Shown here: one piece after another, positions 56,508 through 64,000 of the stretch
Layout of the letters: each line of letters opens with the position of its first letter
Position numbering within the stretch: the stretch's first letter is position 1
Assembly: GCF_000163055.2 (NCBI RefSeq)
Contig: NC_022111.1
Coordinates: forward strand, 1,054,001-1,118,000
Direction of reading: 5' to 3'
Origin: Prevotella sp. oral taxon 299 str. F0039
GTDB taxonomy: Bacteria; Bacteroidota; Bacteroidia; Bacteroidales; Bacteroidaceae
DNA: 64,000 nt
The notes under the pieces: generated by a model
Told to the model about the DNA's origin: nothing
Database searches by the model: none
What the model saw: the letters and a program-made list of their open reading frames with translations, nothing else
Position numbers and translations under genes: made by a program

Positions 56508-56762
56508 ACTTTATCACATTCTTTTTATAAAGAAAGAAAACGAAAGGCACAAAAAAATAAAAATAGTGATGCTAATAGATGCTGAAACAAATAAAAAGAT
56601 TAACTTTGCATAGAACTATGTGGTGCCTTAAAATAATAAAGGCGAAACTCTTTAGTTGCTAAAAGACACAGCACAATAGGGTAGTCTTATAGATATTGAT
56701 ATGCACAAACTTAGTAAACAAAACAAGAAAACAAATAAATAAAATACGATTTATAAACAATT

Positions 56763-57368
56763 ATGGATAAACTTAGCTATGCTTTAGGCCTTGGAATAGG
56801 TCGCCAATTGGCTCAAATGGGTGCCGAACAACTTAGTATTGATGATTTTGCACAAGCAATTAAAGATGTTGTGGCAGGTGGACAACTTAAACTAGACGAG
56901 GCTGAAGCACAAGTGATCGTTCAAGAATTCTTCCAAAAACAAGAAGAAAAGCAACGTGCTGCAGCTGCAGAAATGGGTAAAAAAGCTAAAGAAGAAGGCG
57001 AGAAATACCTTGCAGAAAACGCAAAGAAAGAAGGCGTAGTAACTCTTCCTAGTGGCTTGCAATATCTTGTTATCAAAGAAGGAAACGGCAAACGCCCTAA
57101 AGCTACCGACAAAGTAAAGTGCCATTACGAAGGAATGCTTGTTGATGGAACACTATTTGACAGCTCAGTTCAACGTGGCGAACCAGCTACTTTCCCACTA
57201 AATCAAGTGATTGCAGGCTGGACTGAAGGTCTACAATTGATGACAGAAGGTTCTAAATACCGCTTCTTCATTCCTTATACTCTTGGTTATGGCGAGAGAG
57301 GTGCAGGCGCTTCTATTCCTCCTTTCGCTGCATTGGTGTTCGATGTAGAACTTATCGAGGTTCAATAA
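56763..57368 (+). CDS. FKBP-type peptidyl-prolyl isomerase, cytoplasmic form
   Basis: Proline isomerase/chaperone of 201 residues. It starts directly with the helical FKBP_N dimerisation domain (MDKLSYALGLGIGRQLAQMG) and lacks a signal peptide, so it should stay in the cytoplasm. A long charged helix leads to the C-terminal FKBP domain (~95-201) with LPSGLQYLVIKEG, VKCHYEGMLVDGTLFDSS and PPFAALVFDVELIEVQ. It is the first of three paralogues in tandem; the other two carry export signals. Confidence 0.93.
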   Translation: MDKLSYALGLGIGRQLAQMGAEQLSIDDFAQAIKDVVAGGQLKLDEAEAQVIVQEFFQKQEEKQRAAAAEMGKKAKEEGEKYLAENAKKEGVVTLPSGLQYLVIKEGNGKRPKATDKVKCHYEGMLVDGTLFDSSVQRGEPATFPLNQVIAGWTEGLQLMTEGSKYRFFIPYTLGYGERGAGASIPPFAALVFDVELIEVQ

Positions 57369-57442
57369 TCGCCCCACTGCAATAAAAGAGCAGTTTACAA
57401 ATAAAATAAAAGCAATAAACTATAAAAAACAATTATATCAAA

Positions 57443-58318
57443 ATGAAAAAAATTACATTAGCTGCAGCAACTGTATTTGCAGCAATTGCATTCTCATCTT
57501 GTGGCAATTCAACTCCTAAAGCTGACCTTAAAACCGACGTAGACACATTGAGTTATGCTATGGGTGTTGCTCAAACAGGCGACTTTAAGAACGTTCTTTC
57601 TGAAAGAATGGGCGTAGATACCACTTATATCAACGAGTTCATCAAAGGTGTAAACGATGGTGCAAACTCTGGAGACGATAAGAAAAAGGCAGCATATTAT
57701 GCTGGTTTACAAGTAGGACAGAACCTTGGTGGCCGCTATGTCAAAGATATTAGTAGCCAATTGTTCAGTGGCGACAGCACAAAAACAATCTCTTTGAAAA
57801 ACTTCATCGCAGGTTTCATCAACGGAGCAACAGGTAAAAACGAAATAATGGATGCCCAAAAAGCTGGTCAAATAGCAGAACGTTTATTCAAAAAGATTCA
57901 AGGCGAAAGCAACGAAAAGCAATTCTCAGCAAACAAAAAAGCAGGTGAAGCTTTCCTTGCAGCAAACAAAAAGAAACCAGGAGTAGTAACTCTTCCTAAC
58001 GGTTTGCAATATAAAGTCATTAAAGAAGGTAAGGGTGAGCTTCCAACAGACACCTCAATGGTTAAGGTTCACTATGAAGGACGCACCATAGATGGTAAGG
58101 TTTTTGAAAGCAGTTACGAAAGAAAACAACCAGCAGAGTTCCGTCTTAACCAAGTAATTAAAGGTTGGACAGAAGCGATTAAGCGCATGCCTGTAGGTAG
58201 TGTTTGGGAAGTTTACATCCCACAAGACTTGGCTTATGGTAGCCAAAACTCTGGTCCTATCCAACCATTCTCTACACTTATCTTCAAAATAGAATTGTTA
58301 GGAGTTAACGGAAAATAA
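57443..58318 (+). CDS. FKBP-type peptidyl-prolyl isomerase, lipoprotein form
   Basis: The 291-residue FkpA/Mip-like isomerase has a lipoprotein signal (lipobox SSC, Cys ~20). An FKBP_N region opens with DTLSYAMGVAQTGDF, followed by a linker helix and a C-terminal FKBP domain (LPNGLQYKVIKEG; VHYEGRTIDGKVFESSY; QPFSTLIFKIELLGV). It is predicted to be anchored in the envelope and to fold exported proteins. It lies 74 bp after the cytoplasmic paralogue and is followed by a strong terminator, so these two probably form one transcription unit. Confidence 0.93.
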   Translation: MKKITLAAATVFAAIAFSSCGNSTPKADLKTDVDTLSYAMGVAQTGDFKNVLSERMGVDTTYINEFIKGVNDGANSGDDKKKAAYYAGLQVGQNLGGRYVKDISSQLFSGDSTKTISLKNFIAGFINGATGKNEIMDAQKAGQIAERLFKKIQGESNEKQFSANKKAGEAFLAANKKKPGVVTLPNGLQYKVIKEGKGELPTDTSMVKVHYEGRTIDGKVFESSYERKQPAEFRLNQVIKGWTEAIKRMPVGSVWEVYIPQDLAYGSQNSGPIQPFSTLIFKIELLGVNGK

Positions 58319-58340
58319 TCCATCATTCTATAAAAAGAAC

Positions 58341-58375
58341 AAAAGGGACAGATATTTTTAATCTGTCCCTCTTTT
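58341..58375 (+). terminator. Terminator between the second and third FKBP genes
   Basis: AAAAGGGACAGAT pairs with ATCTGTCCCT-TTTT, loop of 7 nt, T-run. Confidence 0.9.
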
Positions 58376-58464
58376 AAATCATAACAAAGAGTATAAAACA
58401 GATAAGCTATTGCTCATCAACTTTATACCATTTTTATTCTTTATATTCTATATCTTTTATTGAA

Positions 58465-59412
58465 ATGAAAAAGACAATATTAATAGCTTGCTTGCTTCTT
58501 GGTAGCCTTGCAACAACAATGAGCGCAGGCAACACCAACAAAACAAATAAAAAGAGCAAAGCCACTGCAAACGTAGTAACACTCACTTCTCGTGCCGACT
58601 CATTGAGTTATGCTTCAGGTTTGTTCTCAACAGGTCGCTTAATGGAGTATCTTAAAGGCCAATATGGCTTAACAGAAAGCGATTTAGCAGCCTTTGTGCA
58701 AGGTTTCAAAGATGCCCGTGCAAAGCAAGGCGATAAGGCATTCAGCGCATACAACGCAGGAGTAGCAGTGTTTAGCACCGTTCAAAACCAAGTAATTCCA
58801 ACAACTCGCAACGCATTCAAAGATTCATCAGACAGTCTTTCACTCGATCCTTTCTATCAAGGATTCGTTGCTGGCGTACTAAACGATAGCACTCTATTCA
58901 CTTTCAACAAGGCAGAAAAGTACTTCACCGACTTTTATAAAGCCAACGAAGAAAGAAAAATAGCTACCATTAAGAATGAAAACGAAAAATGGTTGAAAGA
59001 CAATGCAACCAAAGAAGGTGTAAAAACAACCCCAAGCGGTTTGCAATATAAAGTGATTACTGAAGGAAATGGAGCCATTCCAAAGGCAACAGACATGGTA
59101 ACAGTGAAGTATGTTGGTCGCACCATCGATGGAACTGAATTCGACAACTCATACAAACGCAATCCACAAGAAACAACATTCGGAGCAAGTCAGGTAATTA
59201 AAGGATGGACAGAAGCCCTCACAATGATGCCAGTAGGAAGTAAATGGCAATTGTTTATACCTGCAGAATTAGCTTATGGAGCAAGCTCTCCAACTCCAGC
59301 AATTAAGCCTTATTCTACTCTTATCTTTGATGTTGAATTGGTTAAAACCGAAGATACTAGCGAAAAGAAGGAAGCTGAGCCAGTGAAAGTGCAACCAAAG
59401 AAAAAGAAATAA
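58465..59412 (+). CDS. FKBP-type peptidyl-prolyl isomerase, periplasmic form
   Basis: The 315-residue FkpA-like isomerase has a Sec signal (MKKTILIACLLLGSLATTMSA) and no lipobox, so it is probably soluble in the periplasm. The FKBP_N part begins RADSLSYASGLFSTGR; the C-terminal domain has TPSGLQYKVITEG, VKYVGRTIDGTEFDNSY and KPYSTLIFDVELVK, then a Lys-rich tail ending QPKKKK. It is separated from the second paralogue by a terminator, so likely has its own promoter. The three genes look like an old tandem duplication followed by compartment specialisation. Confidence 0.92.
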   Translation: MKKTILIACLLLGSLATTMSAGNTNKTNKKSKATANVVTLTSRADSLSYASGLFSTGRLMEYLKGQYGLTESDLAAFVQGFKDARAKQGDKAFSAYNAGVAVFSTVQNQVIPTTRNAFKDSSDSLSLDPFYQGFVAGVLNDSTLFTFNKAEKYFTDFYKANEERKIATIKNENEKWLKDNATKEGVKTTPSGLQYKVITEGNGAIPKATDMVTVKYVGRTIDGTEFDNSYKRNPQETTFGASQVIKGWTEALTMMPVGSKWQLFIPAELAYGASSPTPAIKPYSTLIFDVELVKTEDTSEKKEAEPVKVQPKKKK

Positions 59413-59517
59413 AACCTAATTCAAAATCAAACAAGAAGAAGAACATAGCACACAACAAACTTAAAGATACATACAAACAACCTACGAGTATTGCTATTCA
59501 CACTTTCTTCTTTCATA

Positions 59518-59562
59518 AAAACTACCTCTATTTACATCAAAAGGCGTAAATAGAGGTAGTTT
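59518..59562 (+). terminator. Terminator after the third FKBP gene
   Basis: AAACTACCTCTATTTAC pairs perfectly with GTAAATAGAGGTAGTTT around a 10-nt loop. Confidence 0.9.
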
Positions 59563-59766
59563 CTCATTTATATAATGGCTTATATCTATAATCTAAAACA
59601 TCATCTAACCCAAATAAAATTCACAAAATACAACCATAATGCAACACTATCTTCGGAGGTATATATGCTAGAAAAGATACTTATTTCCACTTGACTTATA
59701 TCAATAATACTGCAAAGAGAATAAAAAAAAAGTAATACTTTTGAATGTTTATTCGATTTTTATTCA

Positions 59767-59963
59767 TACATTTGCATCGTATTCGCGAGAATATATACAA
59801 TAAGTTTTCATTAGGTTAGTAGTTTTTGATAGATTAAGGTAAAGATTATGTTATTAGATTTTGTAACAATCGTTATGTCATCTATAACAAATTTGTGATA
59901 GAAGGCATACGGTAACATTATTCTTTGACATGCAGATGCAAGTGATTGTATCTGCATGTTTTT
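59767..59963 (+). ncRNA. Candidate small RNA or mini-ORF transcription unit
   Basis: In the 668-bp gap after the FKBP genes a -7 box TACATTTG (59767-59774, with TTTG 23 nt upstream) is followed ~155 nt later by an intrinsic terminator: ACATGCAGAT (59928-59937) pairs with ATCTGCATGT (59950-59959), then TTTT. No gene is large enough; the only frame is 16 codons from the ATG at 59848 after a purine-rich stretch. It is either a ~180-nt non-coding RNA or a short-peptide transcript. I do not recognise a known RNA family. Confidence 0.4.
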
Positions 59964-60044
59964 CTTTATATACCTAGGAAAGCATCAAGAGTTCAGCCCT
60001 ATAACAATATCACAACCCAACAAGAGTATTTTATTTCCAATCCC

Positions 60045-60066
60045 AAAACAATCCTTTTACACTTCA
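60045..60066 (+). repeat. Lone 22-bp repeat unit
   Basis: One unit fitting the array consensus (AAAACAATCC then TTTTACACTTCA), same orientation, just beyond the decayed ccsA copy. It may be the remnant of an array. Confidence 0.4.
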
Positions 60067-60080
60067 ACGTCTGCATTTCG

Positions 60081-60544
60081 CTAAACATAGCTATGCATTC
60101 CGCCAAGAAAATAGTTCACTCCAAAGTAGGTCATCAGCACAGTTGAGAAGACCAAAAGCATGTAGATGTGATAGAAGAGAGGCGCATGCTGATGCCTTGA
60201 ATAGAAGAAATGCACAGGAACAGCATAGACCATAAGTGTAATAAGCGCCCAAGTTTCTTTTGGATCTCAGCTCCAATACTACCCCCAAGATATGTTTGCC
60301 CATATAGCTCCAATGAAAATACCATAGCAAAGCGCCACCAATGCAGGCAAAAGGAATAGCATCGACAACATTTGCAAAGCCTTAATATTTTGCTGTTGCA
60401 CGTCGGTCGACTGGCGATGAAGCAGATATAAAACCAAAGAAGTGAGCGAACAAACAAAAGTAAAGGCGAGAAGAGCATAGCCCATCATGATAATACTAAC
60501 GTGATAGCCAACAATGGAGAGTTGAGCACAGGCATAACATTAGT
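60081..60544 (-). pseudogene. Decayed ccsA-like cytochrome c biogenesis gene
   Basis: Minus-strand translation gives the C-terminal part of a CcsA-family protein, from VLNSPLLAI through MMGYALLAFTFVC and DPKETWALITLMVY to NYFLGGMHSYV. It is broken in three ways. One base is missing near 60502 (frame change between LLAI and HVSII). In-frame TAG and TGA stops fall within the heme-binding motif, which reads WG-stop-YWS-stop-DPKE. The N-terminal part is absent, replaced by imelysin sequence. It is therefore non-functional; the intact ccsA at 17663-18535 would serve the cell. Confidence 0.85.
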
Positions 60545-60889
60545 GATTTGTGGGTCTATATTCTTCTCATCTGCAGCACCATAGAAGAACGCTTCGCTTG
60601 CTTCCCATATCTTTCTTGCCTCTTTATAGTTATCACAAAGGGCGTCAATTTCAGGCTGATTAACGGTTTGTCCTGCGTTAAGTTTGGCTCTTAAAGCTTC
60701 TAACTTATTGAACAATTGCTCTGATTGGTCGGCTAATTTAGAATAAGTTACAAACACTACGTCGTTGACATATTGCTGAGTTACTTTCTCTAAGTTCACC
60801 TCTGTGGTTTCGTTTGTGGGCGAGTTAGGATCGCTTTCACTACAAGAACTGAAGCTAAAACTCATTGTTCCGGCTATAGCAAACAACAA
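60545..60889 (-). pseudogene. Truncated imelysin-family lipoprotein gene
   Basis: The frame encodes the N-terminal part of an imelysin (M75-type) lipoprotein: a hydrophobic signal with lipobox SSC, then VNDVVFVTYSKLADQSEQLFNKLEALR and ARKIWEASEAFFYGAADEKNIDP. After KNIDPQI it passes into ccsA-derived sequence, so a deletion fused the two genes. There is also an in-frame TAG (complement of 60896-60898) just before the signal, and no ATG at the expected start. Imelysins are linked to iron/heme uptake in other bacteria; this copy should be dead. Confidence 0.75.
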
Positions 60890-60969
60890 TGCATACTAGG
60901 AAATCTCTTTTATTGTTTTAAAAGAGTTATTTGATTCAATTTCGACTTGTTTCTTTTCACGACACTACT

Positions 60970-62280
60970 TTAAAGGAAGAAGCCTTGATAAGCAATTCCT
61001 ATGTTGATACTTGGCTCGTTATTATACTTGCCAAGGAATAGTCGTTCGGCAAAATTAGCTTTGAGAACCACTTGTGGAATGGGTAGATAATTTAAGCCAA
61101 AGGTGATCTTTCGAACTCGGGTATAATCGTTATTGCTTTGGCTTTTATCGTGAATATAAGAATCGTAGAAGTCGTATCGTCCAAAAATATATAGTTTTTG
61201 ATTGTCGGCTTTCATTTTAGCTATCTGAGAAAAGACGTCGTATCCAGCTTCAATACCAATGGCTGTTGCGGCTTTTCCCACTGCTGTTTTATCGAAAGGA
61301 GATTCCTTTTGGGTGTTAGCTTTGATGTTACTAATGACACTTGCATCGCTCAAGGTTCCATAATCGGCTTGACCTCGCACAATCCAGTTGTATTTTTCAT
61401 AGGTAAAGTCTATCGAACCAATAAACACATTACCACGTACTTTGTCGTTAATCTTATCCTTTTCTTCCATTTCATTAGGATAAGTGTTGTGCATTGCCAA
61501 TCCATAATAACCGCTTAAACCAAGTCTTAAACCATCGATAGAATAGTTATCGAGTCGCAAAACAAACCCATATTTGTTAGCAGGTTTAAACTCAAAGGCC
61601 GAACCAGCAGCGTTATGCGCCCATTTGTTGCGTGAGAATTGAAGAGCATTGAGGCCTGCAATCATCTGAACTTCATACTTCCAGTTCTTCACTTCACCCC
61701 AAAGACTAAAGCCAGTATCGTGCCATATGTTTGGAAGTATCGTGTTTTCGCCTTCAGGACGACACACTGTAAAGAATTCAAGAGGCTCGTCATGCGAGTT
61801 ATTTAGGCCTACTGGAACAATAAGATTACCGATTCTGAGGTTAGCCCAAGGACGGAATGTCTTTTGAATCCAAAATTGTTCTAATTCAACTTCACCGCCT
61901 TTTTCTATTTCGTGTTCGTATTCTCCATCCTCGTCTGTTGCTATTTCAATGGCAGAACCAGTGCCTGTGTGTTCGAATTCAACTTCTGTTCCCATGCTCC
62001 AGCCCTTTCCAAAGTCGTAACCAAGATAGATAACTGCATGCGGAATGTCGAAACGTCCATTACTTGGAGCATTCTTATGAGCATCTTTTCGTGGGTAACG
62101 ATATTGATTATCGCTGTAAAAATTACGACTAAAAGCAGCTTCTCCATACCCACCAAGAGTGAGTTTTGATTTCTTTGCTGGTTGTGCTACACTGTCAGTA
62201 GCTACATTCTGAGCACTAATAGTGGTGCTAATGGCTAAAAGAGTCATTAAATGTGCGATACGTCTTGTTCTCATTTGCAT
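60970..62280 (-). CDS. Outer-membrane porin (phosphate-selective O/P-like)
   Basis: The 436-residue product from the ATG at 62280 (MQMRTRRIAHLMTLLAI) has a signal peptide with cleavage near ISAQ; I rejected the longer frame because it would read through the promoter. The mature protein shows porin strands starting KLTLGGYGEAAFSRNF and ending INIGIAYQGFFL with terminal aromatic residues. An acidic loop (EIATDEDGEYEHEIEKGGEVELEQ) lies near residue 110. It is next to the imelysin remnant, and such porins often accompany imelysin genes. Solute unknown. Confidence 0.8.
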   Translation of the reverse strand: MQMRTRRIAHLMTLLAISTTISAQNVATDSVAQPAKKSKLTLGGYGEAAFSRNFYSDNQYRYPRKDAHKNAPSNGRFDIPHAVIYLGYDFGKGWSMGTEVEFEHTGTGSAIEIATDEDGEYEHEIEKGGEVELEQFWIQKTFRPWANLRIGNLIVPVGLNNSHDEPLEFFTVCRPEGENTILPNIWHDTGFSLWGEVKNWKYEVQMIAGLNALQFSRNKWAHNAAGSAFEFKPANKYGFVLRLDNYSIDGLRLGLSGYYGLAMHNTYPNEMEEKDKINDKVRGNVFIGSIDFTYEKYNWIVRGQADYGTLSDASVISNIKANTQKESPFDKTAVGKAATAIGIEAGYDVFSQIAKMKADNQKLYIFGRYDFYDSYIHDKSQSNNDYTRVRKITFGLNYLPIPQVVLKANFAERLFLGKYNNEPSINIGIAYQGFFL

Positions 62281-62313
62281 TTTGAAAAATTCGTTTTTAT
62301 ATATTTTAGGCTG

Positions 62314-62321
62314 CAAACTTA
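62314..62321 (-). promoter_or_regulatory. Putative -7 box of the porin gene
   Basis: Minus strand TAAGTTTG fits TAnnTTTG, ~35 nt before the porin start; an ATTG about 20 nt further upstream could be the -33. The remainder up to array J (62322-62745) is AT-rich with nothing recognisable. Confidence 0.5.
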
Positions 62322-62745
62322 CAGACATTTGACAATACATACAATACCTAAAATTTGGTATATTTTTTATAAAAAAACAATAATCAGGAAAAAGAAAACG
62401 AAGGATATCGAAATAAAAAGAAGTGCAGTAGCGCAATTATTCGCATATCTCCAATAACACAACAACAACAAAATAAGAAACAATATTGCGTGTTGTAATT
62501 GACGATTCTAACGATCAATCACCTCTGCACTTTCTTCATAATTTTACCATTAAAAAAACTTTATGCTCAATAAGTTTATGAATTTTACTATGATGCAAAG
62601 ATAGGTATTGAGCTTTTCTTTTGCAATACTCATTTATTGGTAAATTTATTCCTACCTACTTTTAGGTATTCCTCATTACTTTAGGGTACATACCAACATT
62701 GAATAAAATGTAGGCTGAACGAAATCTTCATCGCACCAAGAAGTT

Positions 62746-62833
62746 ATATCATTGCTATTGGTTCCTAATAGCAATGATATAACACCCCAAAAGCAATGCC
62801 ATTGCAGTGTAATATCATCGTTATTGAAAGGCA
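62746..62833 (+). repeat. 22-bp tandem repeat array J (4 units) with perfect inverted repeat
   Basis: Units start at 62746, 62768, 62790 and 62812. Units 1 and 2 form a perfect 17-bp inverted repeat (62743-62759 with 62767-62783, loop of 7 nt). It lies between two minus-strand genes (porin upstream end and esterase downstream end). Confidence 0.85.
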
Positions 62834-62964
62834 ACATAAAAAGACCTGTTGCTCAACCGCATAGCACATCGTGTGCCAATGGTTGGTAGATTGAAAATTC
62901 TTAGCCTCTGTCTTCCACGCTCCTTGCCACGCTTTCGCACTTTAATAGCAGCGTTCTGCCTCTG

Positions 62965-64000
62965 TCACTTTGCGCTAATGGCAGACAAGAAGGTAGATGC
63001 TGGTAGCTTATCGCTGTTCACCAAATTGCCACGAGTGAAGGGTTGATAAGCATAACGCACAAATTTGGGTTGCTGAACGCTGTCGCTCCACGCCTCAAGA
63101 ACACCATCTTTCAAAGTGGTTTGGGCTGGATAAAACACCTTATCGGCACCTGCAAGTTCTAAAGTGCGCAAAGGTTGATTGTCGGCTGTGGTGAGATTCT
63201 TTCCATATTGAAATTCTACCACCACTTTTTTGCCTTGCATCTTCGCTCCAACAAACAACGGACCGCTGGGCACTATCTGCTCAAATCCCTTGTGTTTCAA
63301 CAAAGCCCAACGTGCTAAACGCTCACCAATGGGTTGTTTGTTGCGTGGGTGCACGTCGAGAGAGTCGCCCCAATCGCTACTAACTGCCATACCTGTGTTT
63401 GCCAATTGTTGCATCATCTTGCGCTGACTATCACGAAACCAGGGCCAAGAGGTGCGGTTGATCGACGATAACTGAACATAGTAGAAGGGTAGGGAGCTAT
63501 CGGCAAAGAAGCTACGCCACGACTGAATTAAAAGCGGAAACAAGCGTTCGTGTATCTCAATGTTGGTTGCATTCGATTCACCTTGATACCAAATCACTCC
63601 ATTTACAGCCATATTGTGTAGCGGACGTATTGCACTATCGTATAAATAAGTGGGGTTATAGGGGTGAAGTTGCAGTGGATTCTTGCCGTTTGCCACGTTC
63701 TTTGCACGGCGTTGCATCACCCATGGCATCACCATCACCTGTTTATTATATCTATCGTTGAGCAGTTCTGGAATGTTATTCTCGAGTGTTGGGCGGTCTA
63801 TCCACGACTCGGTAGTACTTCCACCCACTGCATTCATCACCAAACCGATGGGCATTTTCAAGCTATCTCGCAACATCTTGCCAAAGAAATAGGCAACTGC
63901 CGAAGCCGAACTAGCTGTTTGTGGGTTGCATTTTGCCCAGCCTTTCGATTCGAAGTATTGCAGTTTGTTGATAGAATCGAGAGCTGTTGTGCTCCAACTA
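62965..64000 (-). CDS. Sialate O-acetylesterase-like SGNH hydrolase (N-terminus outside window)
   Basis: Removes O-acetyl groups, typically from sialic acids or other glycans, in the periplasm or at the surface. The frame is open to the right edge, giving at least 345 residues of the C-terminal part; the start and signal are beyond the window. The family blocks are visible: GLVMNAVGGSTTESWIDRP, VIWYQGESNA, and the catalytic Asp-His pair in DSLDVHPRNKQPIGERLA. Full proteins of this family are ~480-690 residues. A role in host-glycan foraging is inference from the family. Confidence 0.9.
   Translation of the reverse strand, partial: SWSTTALDSINKLQYFESKGWAKCNPQTASSASAVAYFFGKMLRDSLKMPIGLVMNAVGGSTTESWIDRPTLENNIPELLNDRYNKQVMVMPWVMQRRAKNVANGKNPLQLHPYNPTYLYDSAIRPLHNMAVNGVIWYQGESNATNIEIHERLFPLLIQSWRSFFADSSLPFYYVQLSSINRTSWPWFRDSQRKMMQQLANTGMAVSSDWGDSLDVHPRNKQPIGERLARWALLKHKGFEQIVPSGPLFVGAKMQGKKVVVEFQYGKNLTTADNQPLRTLELAGADKVFYPAQTTLKDGVLEAWSDSVQQPKFVRYAYQPFTRGNLVNSDKLPASTFLSAISAK

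Noticed and set aside
60270..60285. TAG and TGA in the second ccsA copy as recoding (selenocysteine or pyrrolysine)
   Set aside because: The same frame also has a single-base frameshift and lacks its N-terminal part, so ordinary decay explains the stops.
2338..62833. 22-bp arrays as CRISPR arrays
   Set aside because: Units are contiguous with no unique spacers, units are degenerate, and no cas gene is in the window.

Overview
The window reads as chromosome of a Bacteroidales bacterium, most likely Prevotella-like. The evidence is a SusC/SusD pair, NrfHA, the quinol:fumarate reductase frdCAB, Omp28-like proteins with apparent type IX sorting tails, and promoters with the Bacteroidetes -7 box TAnnTTTG. 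The species call is inference; no rRNA or tRNA gene was seen.

Layout. 1-7709 (minus): division/cell-wall cluster rsmH-ftsL-ftsI-murE-mraY-murD, with murD cut by the window edge. 7967-9220: an IS5-family element sits where mraZ would normally precede rsmH. 9301-15094 (minus): an RND efflux operon (adaptor, pump, outer-membrane factor), bordered on its far side by an IS982-type remnant and a 35-nt IS5 fragment, so it looks acquired. 16186-22186 (minus): a THUMP-like methyltransferase, then ccsA-resB-nrfA-nrfH (nitrite ammonification plus cytochrome c assembly). 22520-25760 (plus): a DtxR-FeoA-FeoA fusion regulator and feoB. 26415-27171: two small unknown genes bracketed by ~125-bp direct repeats. 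27980-31582 (minus): frdCAB. 31975-43130: mnmG, apt, uvrC, dtd, a MazG-like gene, deoC, a polyprenyl synthase (minus) and polA, a genome- and nucleotide-maintenance block holding two parS-like sites. 43398-48415: an envelope operon of TlpA-like thioredoxin, outer-membrane barrel, Omp28-like lipoprotein and two putative type IX cargo proteins. 48919-56162: acyltransferase, aldo/keto reductase and a SusCD pair without degradative enzymes. 56763-59412: three FKBP isomerases aimed at three compartments. 60081-60889: a decayed imelysin::ccsA chimera. 60970-64000: a porin and a partial sialate O-acetylesterase.

The most unusual feature is a family of ten intergenic arrays, each made of about four degenerate 22-bp units (consensus AWWGCAWTG followed by CWWTTRNNNNNYA). 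They recur every few kilobases between unrelated genes, never inside one. All ten point the same way on the + strand, whatever the direction of neighbouring genes. I do not recognise a described family. With the parS-like sites nearby, a chromosome-organisation role is the most interesting reading, but it is inference.
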